Assembly: GCF_907164955.1 (NCBI RefSeq)
Contig: NZ_OU015521.1
Location: forward strand, 186,001 to 250,000
Source of the DNA: Coxiella endosymbiont of Dermacentor marginatus
GTDB lineage: Bacteria > Pseudomonadota > Gammaproteobacteria > Coxiellales > Coxiellaceae
Direction: 5' to 3'
Length of the DNA: 64,000 nucleotides
Positions 23,701-35,186 of this stretch are shown here, piece by piece. The notes below the pieces were generated by a model. The model was given only the letters and a program-made list of their open reading frames with translations, was not told the DNA's origin and ran no database searches. Position numbers and translations under genes: made by a program. Position 1 is the stretch's first letter; each line of letters opens with the position of its first letter.

Positions 23701-26373
23701 ATGTTAGATTCATTCAAAACATTACGCACACTAATCGTTAATGGTGAAACTTATTATTATCATAGTCTCACAGCAGCAGAAGAGGCAGGGCTATCAAATA
23801 TTCATTCTTTACCTTACTCTCTAAAAATTCTTTTAGAAAATCAATTACGACACGAAGACGGCCAAACAGTTACTTATAAACATATTGAAGCTTTTGCACA
23901 TTGGCTAAGAGAACAACATTCCAATCAAGAAATCGCTTATCATCCCGCTAGGGTATTAATGCAAGATTTTACTGGCGTTCCTGCTGTAGTAGATTTAGCC
24001 GCTATGCGTGATGCTATAGCAAACATGAAAGGCGACCCAACTAAAATTAACCCTCTTTGTCCCGTAGATCTCATCATTGACCATTCAGTGCAAGTAGATG
24101 AATTTGGAAATAAAAAAGCTTTCTATAATAATATGCATATAGAAATGCAACGGAATTATGAACGATATACATTTCTAAAATGGGGACAACAATCGTTTCA
24201 TCATTTCCAATTAGTCCCACCAGGAAACGGTATTTGCCATCAAGTAAATTTAGAATATTTAGGGCGCGGGGTATGGTCTAGTCAAGTAGGAGATAAACTA
24301 TTTGCCTATCCAGATACCGTCGTTGGTATGGATAGTCACACTACTATGATTAATGGTCTGGGTGTTCTAGGATGGGGTGTAGGTGGAATTGAGGCAGAGG
24401 CAGCCATGCTAGGCCAACCTATATCTATGTTAATTCCTAAAGTAGTGGGCTTTCGTCTATCAGGTAAGTTACAAGAAGGGGTAAGCGCTACCGACCTTGT
24501 TTTAACGGTAACTCAAATGCTACGACAGAAAGGAGTAGTTGGAAAATTCGTGGAGTTTTATGGCCCAGGTCTTGCTGAGCTTCCTATTTCTGATCGCGCA
24601 ACTATTAGCAATATGGCTCCAGAATACGGAGCTACTTGTGGTTTATTTCCTATCGATGCAGAAAGCATCAAATACATGAAACTAACTAGTCGTGACCCTA
24701 AGATCATTGAACTAGTGAAAGCCTATTCCCAAGCACAGGGTACCTGGTATAATAAAGACACTCCAGAACCTGCTTTTAGTGATACGCTCTCACTAGATCT
24801 TTCCGCGGTTGAACCTAGTCTAGCAGGTCCGAAACGACCACAAGATCGTGTTAAGCTACCTGATTTAAAAAGAGCCACCGAAAATTTTATTACTACGGCC
24901 GCGCAAGCTCAAGAATTAAACCAAGCGTTCAAAAGTACCGACGATTTCAATCTTCATCATGGAGATGTAGTTATTGCAGCAATTACAAGTTGCACTAACA
25001 CCTCAAATCCCAATGTAATGCTTGCTGCAGGCCTGATTGCTAAAAAAGCGGTGGAAAAAGGTCTGCGAAAAAAACCTTGGGTAAAATCATCGCTAGCCCC
25101 AGGATCTAAAGTAGTAACAAATTATTTACAAAAAACGGGATTAATTGATTACTTAGAACAGCTTGGGTTTTATCTGGTAGGCTATGGTTGTACAACTTGC
25201 ATTGGTAACTCTGGGCCTTTGCTTGAAACAATTATTAAAACAATTACAAAAAATGATTTAATTGTTTCAGCCGTTTTATCCGGCAATCGTAACTTCGAAG
25301 GTCGGATCCACCCTTTGATTAAAGCGAATTGGTTAGCTTCACCTCCTCTAGTAGTAGTTTTTGCTCTAGTAGGAACCACTCGAATTGATCTTACTAAAGA
25401 TCCAGTAGGAATTAATGATCAAGGTAAGTTAGTTTACTTACATGATATCTGGCCGTCGAATGCGGAAATTGCTGAAGTAGTCCATCAGGTGCATCATGAG
25501 ATGTTTCATAAAGAATATTTGGATGTTTTTAAGGGCGATTCTGAATGGCAACGTATTACTGTATCTACAGGTAATACATTTAATTGGCAGGAAGATTCCA
25601 CTTACGTAAAAAAACCACCATTTTTTGAAAGTATGGGGACTCACTCTAAATCTCTCAAAGAGATAAAGAAGGCGCGTATTTTAGCAATCTTTGGCGACAG
25701 TGTAACAACGGATCACATTTCTCCAGCAGGTGCTATTAAATCAGACAGCCCGGCCGGTAAGTATTTAATTGAAAAGGGTATCGACGTTAAAAATTTCAAT
25801 TCTTACGGTTCTCGTCGAGGAAATCACGAAGTAATGATGCGAGGCACTTTTGCCAATATTCGCATTCGAAATGAAATGCTATCTAACATAGAAGGGGGAT
25901 TCACTAAACATCTCCCTGATGGCGAGCAATTATCTATTTACGATGCTGCAATGAAATACCGCCATGAAAATGTCCCGCTGATAGTAATCGCTGGAAGGGA
26001 ATATGGCACAGGTTCTTCACGCGATTGGGCTGCTAAGGGTCCACGATTATTAGGTGTTAAAGCTGTTATTGCGGAAAGTTTTGAACGTATTCATCGTTCC
26101 AATTTGGTGAGTATGGGTATTTTACCGCTCGAATTTAAAAATGGCGCTAATCGCAAAAGTCTAAAATTAGAGGGCAATGAAATAATTGATATTACAGGAA
26201 TAGAAAATAATTTACACCCAGGTAGAGATGTCATTATGACAATCAAGCGTAAAAACACAATGATCGAAAAAATTCCGCTGCGTTGTCGAATCGAAACCAA
26301 AAATGAATTAGCTTACTACCAACACGATGGCATTTTGCAATTTGTATTGCGTCAAATGTTATCGAGCACTTAG
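23701..26373 (+). CDS. acnA: Aconitate hydratase (AcnA/IRP-like)
   Basis: Interconverts citrate and isocitrate in the TCA cycle via a 4Fe-4S cluster. The 890 residues are full length for the AcnA type. Visible are the substrate region VVGMDSHTTMINGLGVLGWGVGG near 210, the cluster cysteines in SCTNTSNP near 436 and GCTTCIGNSGPL near 500, and the swivelling C-terminal domain with FGDSVTTDHISPAG, NSYGSRRGNHEVMMRG and REYGTGSSRDWAAKG. It stands alone, divergent from groES. Confidence 0.98.
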   Translation: MLDSFKTLRTLIVNGETYYYHSLTAAEEAGLSNIHSLPYSLKILLENQLRHEDGQTVTYKHIEAFAHWLREQHSNQEIAYHPARVLMQDFTGVPAVVDLAAMRDAIANMKGDPTKINPLCPVDLIIDHSVQVDEFGNKKAFYNNMHIEMQRNYERYTFLKWGQQSFHHFQLVPPGNGICHQVNLEYLGRGVWSSQVGDKLFAYPDTVVGMDSHTTMINGLGVLGWGVGGIEAEAAMLGQPISMLIPKVVGFRLSGKLQEGVSATDLVLTVTQMLRQKGVVGKFVEFYGPGLAELPISDRATISNMAPEYGATCGLFPIDAESIKYMKLTSRDPKIIELVKAYSQAQGTWYNKDTPEPAFSDTLSLDLSAVEPSLAGPKRPQDRVKLPDLKRATENFITTAAQAQELNQAFKSTDDFNLHHGDVVIAAITSCTNTSNPNVMLAAGLIAKKAVEKGLRKKPWVKSSLAPGSKVVTNYLQKTGLIDYLEQLGFYLVGYGCTTCIGNSGPLLETIIKTITKNDLIVSAVLSGNRNFEGRIHPLIKANWLASPPLVVVFALVGTTRIDLTKDPVGINDQGKLVYLHDIWPSNAEIAEVVHQVHHEMFHKEYLDVFKGDSEWQRITVSTGNTFNWQEDSTYVKKPPFFESMGTHSKSLKEIKKARILAIFGDSVTTDHISPAGAIKSDSPAGKYLIEKGIDVKNFNSYGSRRGNHEVMMRGTFANIRIRNEMLSNIEGGFTKHLPDGEQLSIYDAAMKYRHENVPLIVIAGREYGTGSSRDWAAKGPRLLGVKAVIAESFERIHRSNLVSMGILPLEFKNGANRKSLKLEGNEIIDITGIENNLHPGRDVIMTIKRKNTMIEKIPLRCRIETKNELAYYQHDGILQFVLRQMLSST

Positions 26374-27810
26374 AAATTTTAATGGGTTAGTGGTTTCTAA
26401 ATGTTTTATTCATTAGATTATTTTTCTGTCAGTTCATACATAATGTTCTTCTCTGTTGGAAATATTTATTAATTGTGGATATCAATAGTATCCAACGTAT
26501 TTCCGAAGGAAATAGAGTTTATAGAAAAACCACAATCAGTAAGATGTTAAAATAAGAAAATGAGACGCTTTTTATTCGCAAAGCTGGTTACTATTTATTT
26601 CTCTACTACACATACCACTTGAACAATTTACCTCTTTGATCAAGCATTGCACTTAAAGATTACCAAATGTGATATTGTTATTTAACACATAGAATGGATT
26701 CGATTCTTTCTACTTCTTAATGCAATCAGATCCCTTCCAATTTACTTAAAACCGACCTTGAAAATTATCGGTTTGTTTCATCCGATTTAAAATACCTAAT
26801 TCCTCTTAATTAAAAACTACCAGCTCAATGCTTTATTTTTACGATAGATTACCCAACAAAGTTTTGGATAAAGGTATCTATCTGCTCATTTCGAAACAGT
26901 GGTTATTTCTTAGTTGAGAATTGTATACAACTTACTACTCCCACTATTAGTTGAGTATAGACGTTATACCTCGCAGCATGTTCAAAAATAGAAACTATAG
27001 TGCTTCTTAGTGGCACTGTCATTTGCATTTCAAAACTTTGGGTTATCTTACTTTATTTAGATTAATTAAAGTGATAAAAGTACACTTGTCCTTGACACGC
27101 AGCTGCCCATTTGGGTAACAGCTATTTAAATATTAGCGCATATTTATCGGATAACATTACTAATCTACTATGAACTCTCATATTAGTCATTAATTCTACG
27201 CATTGTAAAAAATAAGATAATTAGTGGGATTAATTTTATTTATTTCCATAGATGGTCTTAGTTCGCAATTTCTCTGGAAATATCAACCCTCTGTATCCTT
27301 TTTCGGGAAGATCAGAAACTCAAAATAGGAATAAAGAAAAATTTTTTTTGATTTATTTAATTCAAGAACCAAGTAACTATTAAAAATAAATAGCTTAAGA
27401 CCTGGATCAATTTTATTCTAATTGATTTTTATTTGGATTGATATATTTCCTAAGAACAGACGAACCAATCAACTTTTCCAAATTCAAGAGTATAAAAGGA
27501 AATGTTAAAGATTCTGGAAATTCCTTACATAGTCTTACCATGAGAAGATCTTCTAGGTAATTATTAATTAATATTAGGGCATATATCTACTGTTCAAAAT
27601 AAGATAAAACTTATTCTAGCTAAGCGTTTTTGATTAAACTGGTTTTTAATAAAATAAGTTAGATCTTACTGAGGTCTGTAGCAAATAAGATGATCAATTT
27701 TCGATTCTAGACAACTAAGACAAGATGAGGCAAAATTACTAACAAGTGATTCTCGTGTAAATGGGAATAGTGGTGGTTAATTATTTCCTGACCTGATAAA
27801 AGAAATTTCT
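26374..27810. other. Gene desert between acnA and accB
   Basis: 1.4 kb of AT-rich DNA with stops in all frames. I looked for aroQ, which precedes accB in many gammaproteobacteria, and did not recognise it. No repeats or RNA genes are seen. Confidence 0.5.
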
Positions 27811-28290
27811 GTGGACATTCGCAAGATTAAAAAACTCATTGAATTAATTCGTGAAACAGAGGTGGAAGAAATTGAAGTAAAATCCGGCCAAGAATTAGTA
27901 CGCATCAGTCGATTCCCTCAACAACGGTCTTCTATAGTACCTCCTGCTCCTACTACCGTCATAACTGATTCACCAGAGGAACCCTTTTCTAGAAATGCTC
28001 TGATGATGACACCGGAGGTAAGTGAGATTTCAGCCCATGTTGCCTTAAATGGTCACTCTTTAAAGTCCCCCATGGTAGGGACGGTCTATTTATCACCAAT
28101 GCCTGGAGCAAAACCTTTCGTAGAGGTTGGACAGCGAATTTCAGTAGGCGAGACAGTGTGTCTTATTGAAGCAATGAAAATGTTTAATAAAATTGAAGCT
28201 GATAAGAGTGGTGTCGTTAGTGCTTGCCTTGTTGAAAATGAACAGCCTGTAGAATTTGATCAACCACTCTTTGTTATTGAACAAGGCTAA
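27811..28290 (+). CDS. accB: Biotin carboxyl carrier protein of acetyl-CoA carboxylase
   Basis: Carries biotin between the biotin carboxylase and carboxyltransferase of acetyl-CoA carboxylase, the first step of fatty-acid synthesis. The 159 residues comprise an N-terminal helical segment, a Pro/Thr-rich linker (about 35-80), and the biotinyl domain with the modified Lys123 in [11 protein letters not shown]. The start is GTG 27811 ([13 protein letters not shown]), with an AG-rich stretch upstream. accC follows after 18 bases. Confidence 0.96.
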   Translation: MDIRKIKKLIELIRETEVEEIEVKSGQELVRISRFPQQRSSIVPPAPTTVITDSPEEPFSRNALMMTPEVSEISAHVALNGHSLKSPMVGTVYLSPMPGAKPFVEVGQRISVGETVCLIEAMKMFNKIEADKSGVVSACLVENEQPVEFDQPLFVIEQG

Positions 28291-28308
28291 GGGCTAGACG
28301 ATATTTTC

Positions 28309-29646
28309 ATGTTTAAAAAAGTATTAATCGCTAACCGCGGTGAAATTGCCTTACGCATTCATCGAGCCTGCAAGGAAATCGGTATCCAGACGGTGGCAGC
28401 TTATTCTACCGTTGATCAAAATCTTATGCATGTACGACTGGCAGACGAAGCGGTTTGCATTGGACCACCCAATAGCACTAGCAGTTATCTGAATATTCCA
28501 GCTGTCATTTCAGCCGCTGAAATCGCTCATGCTGATGCTATTCACCCAGGATATGGTTTTCTTGCAGAAAACCCTAATTTTGCTGAGCAAGTAGAAAAAA
28601 GTGGATTTACATTTATTGGACCCACTCATGATACTATCCATCTTATGGGAAATAAAATCTCAGCTATTAAAGCGATGAGAAAAATAGGTCTACCTTGTAT
28701 TCCTGGTTCTGATGGTGCCCTAAGTAAAAATAATAATGCCAATATAGAGATAGCTCATCGAATTGGTTATCCTGTTTTAATCAAAGCTGGTGGTGGTGGT
28801 GGTGGTCGAGGCATTCGTGTTGTTCATCAAGAGGTGGATTTATTAAATTTAATTGCCTTAACACGGACAGAAGCAGCTGTTGCTTTTGGAACGGATGAAA
28901 TTTACATGGAAAAATACCTTGAAAATCCCAGACATATTGAAATCCAAATTCTTGGTGATGGTAAAGGGCATGCTATTCATCTTGGAGAACGTGACTGTTC
29001 GATGCAACGTCGTCATCAAAAAGTTATTGAAGAGGCTCCCGCTCCAGGTATAACACTAGAGCAACGCGCTGCTATCGGTGAACAGTGTACTCAAGCTTGT
29101 GTTACTATGAATTATCGAGGTGCTGGAACATTTGAATTTCTATACGAGAAAGGTGAATTTTATTTTATCGAAATGAACACGCGAGTTCAGGTTGAACATC
29201 CCATCACAGAAATGGTTACGGGTGTTGATATTGTAAAAGAGCAAATTCATGTGGCTGCTGGACATCCTTTACGCTATAAACAAAAAGATATTGCAATTAA
29301 AGGGCACGCAATTGAATGTCGTATTAACGCTGAGGACCCTAAAAATTTTATGCCGTCTCCCGGAGTGATAACTGCTTATCATGCACCTGGCGGATTGGGC
29401 GTACGTATGGATTCCCATCTCTATACAAATTATCGAGTTCCTCCCTATTATGATTCCCTGATTGGAAAATTAATTGCTTATAATGAAAATCGTCCTGAAG
29501 CTATTTCCCGCGTTAAAAACGCTTTAACTGAACTGGTGATTGAAGGAATAAAAACTAATATCTCATTTCACCAAACGATGATGGAGGATAGGGCTTTTTA
29601 TAAAGGAACACAAAATATCCATTATCTGGAAAAAAATTGGCTTTAA
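28309..29646 (+). CDS. accC: Biotin carboxylase subunit of acetyl-CoA carboxylase
   Basis: ATP-grasp enzyme that carboxylates the biotin on AccB. The 445 residues are full length. The N-terminus is [15 protein letters not shown], with [10 protein letters not shown] near 80. The ATP-binding Gly loop [11 protein letters not shown] is near 162, the bicarbonate and biotin region [18 protein letters not shown] is near 287-304, and [10 protein letters not shown] is near 335. Operon with accB. The carboxyltransferase genes accA/accD are not in this window. Confidence 0.98.
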   Translation: MFKKVLIANRGEIALRIHRACKEIGIQTVAAYSTVDQNLMHVRLADEAVCIGPPNSTSSYLNIPAVISAAEIAHADAIHPGYGFLAENPNFAEQVEKSGFTFIGPTHDTIHLMGNKISAIKAMRKIGLPCIPGSDGALSKNNNANIEIAHRIGYPVLIKAGGGGGGRGIRVVHQEVDLLNLIALTRTEAAVAFGTDEIYMEKYLENPRHIEIQILGDGKGHAIHLGERDCSMQRRHQKVIEEAPAPGITLEQRAAIGEQCTQACVTMNYRGAGTFEFLYEKGEFYFIEMNTRVQVEHPITEMVTGVDIVKEQIHVAAGHPLRYKQKDIAIKGHAIECRINAEDPKNFMPSPGVITAYHAPGGLGVRMDSHLYTNYRVPPYYDSLIGKLIAYNENRPEAISRVKNALTELVIEGIKTNISFHQTMMEDRAFYKGTQNIHYLEKNWL

Positions 29647-30828
29647 TGAGAAGACTGAACAACTCTTAATTCAGCCTAAAGACTATTAACCATTCCGTTT
29701 TTGAATTTAAGATAATATCTCCAAATAAATTTTTTTAGATTGCTTCTTTTGTTTTTAGGATTATTTAAGAAATGTAATAACTATTCGCTTTTCTCTAAAA
29801 TTTCCAGCCCAACTCTATTTTATCCGAACGGTTTTCATCAATAATGTTTGTAGTTAGTGTTTTATGGTTGTTATTACCTTTACCTATTTATCTTCTAATA
29901 TTTTTGATTTTTTTGAGTGTCTGTAACAATAAGTAATGGTATTAGCATGTTTCACAGCAGATCCATCTCCTTTTCGGAAAAAATTTCTTTGAGTTTATTT
30001 TCCTCTCGAAATATCAAGAAGTTGCGAGTTAGTAGAATGCTGCAATAACTTAGTAGTTATCAAAATACTAAAAAATACATGCAGGTAAAATATGACAGTG
30101 CATTTTGTCAGGAATGGATAGAGGCCCACCCCCGCCCAATATCTTGGAATCATAATAATTCCAATAGTCTAAGTTTGCTCATTACGTTGGTCCTAACTTG
30201 GCACATTGCAACATTAAGTCATTAAAAATGATAGGGAAATTAATACTAATTTAACAATTTAACTCATCAAAACAAGTGATTACATAAATTAGATTAAATT
30301 TAACATAAAAAAACGATAAAATAGGTTTATAAAAGTATTTAATCCCGTTTAAATTAAGATCTCTTCGCTAAAAAATAAAAAACGCTGTCTAGCGGCAATC
30401 CATGTGCTAATGATAACAATTTTCTTAAAGTTTGAGAATAAGATATTGTGAAGCATACCCACTTTGATCCATCAATCATATTGGTTCATAACTTTCTGTT
30501 TTTGTGATAAAAATCAAAACTGATGGTGACAAGAAAATGAAAACCTTCCTTAAGTATGAACATAAGAATCTTTAATAATTCGGAGACGCTTTTGAGTATT
30601 GGTGGTTGACATTCCACAACATAAACCTTAAAAAATTAACATCACTTTGCTTAATCAGTATTGCTCTGCATTATCTTTCTGAAAAACTGTCTTTTCCACA
30701 TCTTCGCCCTGAGGCTTTCTCCGTAATGTTTTTTGAAATTGAGCTCGCGGCCACCTTATCTTAGTTAAGTGTCCATCTGCAAGTTTTGAAAACAAACCTC
30801 AACTTCACTTGTTTTATTTTATTGTTTT
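29647..30828. other. Gene desert between accC and the HAD phosphatase gene
   Basis: 1.2 kb of AT-rich DNA. No intact gene. The right end (30655-30805, minus) holds an open, charged, coding-like stretch listed separately; otherwise nothing is recognised. Confidence 0.5.
30655..30804 (-). pseudogene. Coding-like remnant downstream of the HAD phosphatase gene
   Basis: About 47 open codons on the minus strand ending at TGA 30655. They encode a strongly charged, Gln/Lys/Arg-rich sequence (for example WPRAQFQKTLRRKPQGEDVE) and are more G+C-rich than the neighbouring desert. There is no start codon with a Shine-Dalgarno, and I do not recognise the family. It may be the 3' end of a lost gene that once followed the phosphatase. 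Confidence 0.25.
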
Positions 30829-31599
30829 TTATTTAATTAATAAGTTCCCCTGATTAATTTGATTTAGACCTTTTTGGAAAAGATTTCTCTCTGTTTGTGA
30901 TAATTTCTCTTGTTCATTAAGTGCCAGACATAAAGGCAAAACCGGTGACAATGTCTTTGTTTTAATATAAAAATCACACATTTCCGCAATATGATGTCGA
31001 TAATAAGCTCCGCCATACCCAATAAATCGCTTTACTAAACTAGCAGCTTCTACGTCGTTCATTCCATCACCAATATAGGCGATGCGAGGGTGTTCCTTTC
31101 TTAGCTCTTTAATTATTTTGCATTTTCCCAGTTGATAAGTCATTGGAGAATCTTCTTCATAGCTATCAAATTGCCCTTCATTATTAAAATACACATCAAC
31201 TGCAAAAATATGTGTAGCAGGGATTCCTAAGCGTTCAGAAAACGCCTTGACCGCCGTCTTAATTCCAGCAGAAACCACATAAACAGGTTTATTCATATTT
31301 TGAAAGACAGCTATTACTTTCTCAGCATCTGGTGTTAAATTAGCATAATAACAATCGTCTAAACAGGCTACTTGTTTAGCTGTAGGACGAACCAAATTTA
31401 AGCACTTACGATAGATATCTGTGGTAATCCCTGTAAGATTCATTGCCGTTTCTGTTAAAAATCGGACATCGTCATCAACATGATTGTTTGCTGCTAGATA
31501 ACCTATCCCCTCAATCTGACTTAAGGTCCCATCACAATCAAAAGCAATAGCATCAAGTGGTTTCGTTAATTGCCAAACGGCAGGGAGCATTCTTCTCAC
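30829..31599 (-). CDS. HAD-IB family phosphatase, phosphoserine phosphatase-like
   Basis: Haloacid-dehalogenase superfamily phosphatase of 256 residues. Motif I is FDCDGTLS near 20-27, motif II is the VVSAGI Ser near 110, and motif IV is YIGDGMNDVEAA near 176-187. A helical cap lies between motifs I and II. The layout fits SerB-like phosphoserine phosphatases without the N-terminal ACT domain. The true substrate cannot be told from sequence alone. An internal ATG four codons in is an alternative start. It is isolated between two gene deserts. Confidence 0.85.
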   Translation of the reverse strand: MRRMLPAVWQLTKPLDAIAFDCDGTLSQIEGIGYLAANNHVDDDVRFLTETAMNLTGITTDIYRKCLNLVRPTAKQVACLDDCYYANLTPDAEKVIAVFQNMNKPVYVVSAGIKTAVKAFSERLGIPATHIFAVDVYFNNEGQFDSYEEDSPMTYQLGKCKIIKELRKEHPRIAYIGDGMNDVEAASLVKRFIGYGGAYYRHHIAEMCDFYIKTKTLSPVLPLCLALNEQEKLSQTERNLFQKGLNQINQGNLLIK

Positions 31600-32984
31600 T
31601 CTACTTTTATCAAGATGTTAATTATATATCACTTAACTGCACTTAACAAAATATCAAGGACGTAATAGAGTGTTGCTTACTGAACACTTTCCCAAAGATA
31701 GTGGTTTTTGTTTTTGTATTTTTGTTTCTATTTTGTTAGATATTCCTTGATGATCTTAACAGAATGCCTGTAAATCCTAATATAATTTTATTTTAATTCT
31801 TAAATAATTTTCACGATAAAAGTTTTTTTGACAGTGTTAAAGCTATTGAATTGCAGCAGATGCTAACATTAATAATGTCACAAGTTTCACAATTGACTTC
31901 TCATGATGTTTCTATATGAGATACCCAATAAACTAAGGAAAGAAAGAATTAATAATCATTAGCATGATTTTTGGTTAGACGTTATTATATTTTACTCATC
32001 TGTAATTACACAAGTCTATTGGACTGAGTTAAAGAAATACCTTTCGAAATTAAGTGTGCTATTCCCAGCATTGCCCTCAAGTAATTTGCTTACCTCAATT
32101 TTAGTGCTTTATTCTATTAATTTTCTCAACTATAAAAACTCAAACAAACAGAGAGTGTAAAATTAATGTCATTAATAAAAAAATTCCTAGAGCGGAATCG
32201 TAACATGATTGTCCGAATTTTTCTACCCTTGTTATCTCAAAGACCAATATAATATTACTTATGGAATTAATTTGCAGGAAAATCGCTCACATTGTAATCG
32301 ATCTTAATGATAAGACCAAAGGACAAGATTAATAAAAAGTTCTTGAAGCAAATGTAAAGCATTGATAGCTATCACCCAAGATATAAAGGATGATTTCCTC
32401 TCTTTACTCACCTAACCCCACCTCCCTACTGATTGAAGAGAAGAGAAAATGCTTTGAGGAAAAAAGTTTATTTAAGTAAAGAAGAAAAAAAATTTTCTTT
32501 TTCATAAGGGGTAGTAGGTAAAAAGAAAAAGCTATAGAGCACTTTCTAGAGTAATTTTCAGATTAACGTGAGGCTTGTTGATCTAACCTATTTAAATAGC
32601 TTATGAGACGCATCTTGCAAGGTAAGTGATGCACTAAGAATTAACCTTCGTCAGGGGGTAATTTAAAATCGTGATTCATATGCATACATTTATAATACTT
32701 TAACTAAATAAATCAATTAATTTTATTTTCTAATATTTCTTTTAGTTCATATGAGATCTATTTTTATTATGATAAAAATTATTAAAAGTAATTTAATCTC
32801 TTAAATTAAATTTTAAAAGTAACTGATCTCTGATATCTTTAGTTAAGATAGAGCCAAATGACATGAAAAAAAATTATCACCTATGAACTTTTCTCTCTAC
32901 TGATCCTATAACTTAATTTTTTTCTAAAGAATTATATGATTTTCTCCTTCCGTTTATCTGCACTCCCTTGCTATCCTTTCATTT
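31600..32984. other. Gene desert between the HAD phosphatase gene and purM
   Basis: 1.4 kb, AT-rich, stops in all frames. A roughly 29-codon plus-strand stretch near 31828-31920 reads like protein (KAIELQQMLTLIMSQ) but has no start and I cannot assign it. purM promoter expected near the right end. Confidence 0.45.
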
Positions 32985-34031
32985 ATGTCCAAATTTAAAA
33001 AACTATTATCCTATCGTGATGCTGGTGTAGATATCGAAAAAGTCAACTTGTTTGTAAATTCGATCAAGCCCATCGCTAAACGCACTCATCGGCCTGAGGT
33101 TTTAAGCGGTATCGGGGGATTTAGTGGCTTATTCAAACTGCCAGGTGGTTACAATTGCCCTGTCTTAGTTTCAGGAACAGATGGTGTAGGGACCAAATTA
33201 AAATTAGCCATCGATCTTAATCGTCACAATACAATTGGTATTGATTTAGTTGCCATGTGTGTTAATGATGTTATTACTAGCGGAGCGGAACCATTATTTT
33301 TTCTCGACTATTATGCTACAAGCAGCTTAAATATTGAGCAAGCGCATCAAATTCTTACAGGAATTATCAAAGGCTGCGAAATGGCAGGAATAGCTTTGAT
33401 CGGGGGTGAAACAGCAGAAATGCCTAGGATTTATGATAGTGTCAACTACGACCTTGCGGGATTTTGTGTGGGTATCGTTGAAAAAGAAAAGATTATCGAT
33501 GGAAGTCAAGTTCACATAGGGGATATTTTGATCGCTTTGGCGGCATCAGGACCCCATGCTAACGGCTACTCACTAATTCATAAAATTCTTGCTCGTACTA
33601 AAGTAAAACCTACTGATGTTTTTAAAGACTCTACTTTTGGAGATACGTTACTTACACCTACTAGAATTTATGCTCAGATCATTAAACAACTTTTACACAA
33701 CTTTAATCTTCATTTTATAACTCATATTACAGGCGGAGGATTGATAGAAAACATCTACCGTGTGCTACCTCCTTTCATGCGAGCTGTTATTAATACTCGT
33801 AGCTGGGATTGGCCAGAAATTTTTCAGTGGTTACAAAAAGAAGGTGGAGTGACAGAACAAGAAATGGTCCGAACCTTCAATTTAGGAATAGGTATGGTTC
33901 TCTGTATTGCAGAAAAAGACACAAACAAAGTTCTAGATTTTCTTCTCAGCCTTGGCGAAAAAGCCTGGATAATTGGTGAGATTCAATTTTCTCTTAACAA
34001 GGAACCCAACGTCATGATGAGTTGTCAATGA
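32985..34031 (+). CDS. purM: Phosphoribosylformylglycinamidine cyclo-ligase (AIR synthetase)
   Basis: ATP-dependent ring closure in purine synthesis. The 348 residues are full length: [14 protein letters not shown] at the N-terminus, [15 protein letters not shown] near 59, the loop [25 protein letters not shown] near 87-111, [11 protein letters not shown] near 138, and [13 protein letters not shown] near 249. Coupled to purN by an ATGA overlap. Retention suggests purines are still made de novo, though the other pur genes lie elsewhere. Confidence 0.97.
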   Translation: MSKFKKLLSYRDAGVDIEKVNLFVNSIKPIAKRTHRPEVLSGIGGFSGLFKLPGGYNCPVLVSGTDGVGTKLKLAIDLNRHNTIGIDLVAMCVNDVITSGAEPLFFLDYYATSSLNIEQAHQILTGIIKGCEMAGIALIGGETAEMPRIYDSVNYDLAGFCVGIVEKEKIIDGSQVHIGDILIALAASGPHANGYSLIHKILARTKVKPTDVFKDSTFGDTLLTPTRIYAQIIKQLLHNFNLHFITHITGGGLIENIYRVLPPFMRAVINTRSWDWPEIFQWLQKEGGVTEQEMVRTFNLGIGMVLCIAEKDTNKVLDFLLSLGEKAWIIGEIQFSLNKEPNVMMSCQ

Positions 34032-34681
34032 CAGCCAAAAAATTACCTATTGTTGTTCTCATTTCAGGATATGGAAGTAACTTACAATCCATTATTGATA
34101 CAATAGAACAAGGCTTAGCAGCGGAAATACGCGCAGTTATCAGTAATAACACAGATGCTTATGGAGTAGAACGGGCTAAAAAATATTACATTCCCACAGA
34201 GATTATTCCTCATAACAACTTTACTAAGCGTAGTGGTTTTGAGCAGATTCTTCAGAAAACTATTGATAAGTATCACCCTAAATTAATTGTACTAGCGGGG
34301 TTTATGAGAAAATTGAGCTGTAATTTTGTAAGTTATTATGAAGGAAGAATACTTAATATCCACCCAGCTCTCCTCCCAAAATATCCTGGTCTTAATACTC
34401 ATGCTCGTGTACTCGCAGCAGGTGATCGCGAACATGGTGTTAGTATTCATTATGTAACGGAAATCGTAGATAGTGGACCTATTATTTGCCATGCTAAACT
34501 TTTAGTTTCATCCCATGATACTCTAAAAAGTTTACGCACACGAGTTAATGCCATTGAGCGTATTATATATCCCCAGGTTCTTTCATGGATTATAGCCAGA
34601 CGTCTAACATTGGTAGGAGATAAGGTTTTTTTGGATCAGGAAATATTACCTAAGAACGGAAAACAAATTAAAAGCGAATAA
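34028..34681 (+). CDS. purN: Phosphoribosylglycinamide formyltransferase
   Basis: Transfers a formyl group from 10-formyl-THF to GAR in purine synthesis. ATG 34028 overlaps the purM stop, and the protein starts [14 protein letters not shown]. The 217 residues show the N-terminal [12 protein letters not shown] loop, the formyl-site [12 protein letters not shown] with catalytic Asn-His near 104-106, and [16 protein letters not shown] with the catalytic Asp near 143. An in-frame TTG at 34022 is an unnecessary alternative start. Confidence 0.96.
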   Translation: MTAKKLPIVVLISGYGSNLQSIIDTIEQGLAAEIRAVISNNTDAYGVERAKKYYIPTEIIPHNNFTKRSGFEQILQKTIDKYHPKLIVLAGFMRKLSCNFVSYYEGRILNIHPALLPKYPGLNTHARVLAAGDREHGVSIHYVTEIVDSGPIICHAKLLVSSHDTLKSLRTRVNAIERIIYPQVLSWIIARRLTLVGDKVFLDQEILPKNGKQIKSE

Positions 34682-34706
34682 TACAACCAGAAACGAAATT
34701 CGCTTT

Positions 34707-34744
34707 GGGGAAAAAATCCTCATCTAGGATCTGCGAGTTTCCCC
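34707..34744 (+). other. Possible structured RNA between purN and ihfB
   Basis: ggggaaa (34707-34713) can pair with tttcccc (34738-34744), enclosing a smaller atcct/aggat stem (34716-34720 with 34726-34730). There is no T tract, so it is not a standard terminator. It could be the purN 3' end or an ihfB leader element. Confidence 0.3.
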
Positions 34745-34847
34745 GATTGAAACTTTAGAAAACACCATAATAGAGTAGAATTGTTAATAGCCCATCATGT
34801 ATAATCGCTACTTGTCAGTAAATAGAGCTTATACAGGTAACAGTGTA

Positions 34848-35186
34848 ATGGTTAAGTCTGAACTTATCAATCGCATCGCAACGAAACAAAAAACCCTCTC
34901 ATTAAAGGATGTTGCACTCAGTGTTAACTACATTTTAGAACGCATGAGCCTAACTTTAGGCCAAAATAACCGAATTGAAATTCGTGGGTTTGGTAGTTTT
35001 TCTTTGCGTTACCGTTCTCCTCGCAAGGCGCACAATCCAAAAACAGGCGAATGTATTTATACTGAAGCAAAATATACGCCGCACTTTAAACCAGGAAAAG
35101 ATCTACGAAAACGCGTGAATAATAATCGTCATCGCTATCAGATCACGGAAATAAAGACGATAAGTGCATACGCTATTGTTGAATAG
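34848..35186 (+). CDS. ihfB: Integration host factor beta subunit
   Basis: DNA-bending nucleoid protein of the HU/IHF family. The sequence follows E. coli IHF-beta ([12 protein letters not shown], then [14 protein letters not shown] and [10 protein letters not shown]) and ends in [16 protein letters not shown]. The beta-arm Pro and flanking basic residues are present. I chose ATG 34848 (MVKSELIN, 112 residues) because it matches the family N-terminus and has aggtaa upstream. The frame from 34797 would add 17 unrelated residues. The C-terminus is about 18 residues longer than in E. coli. ihfA is not in the window. Confidence 0.92.
   Translation: MVKSELINRIATKQKTLSLKDVALSVNYILERMSLTLGQNNRIEIRGFGSFSLRYRSPRKAHNPKTGECIYTEAKYTPHFKPGKDLRKRVNNNRHRYQITEIKTISAYAIVE

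Noticed and set aside
34797-34847. 17-residue N-terminal extension of ihfB
   Set aside because: It does not match the IHF family; the internal ATG 34848 gives the canonical N-terminus and has a plausible Shine-Dalgarno.
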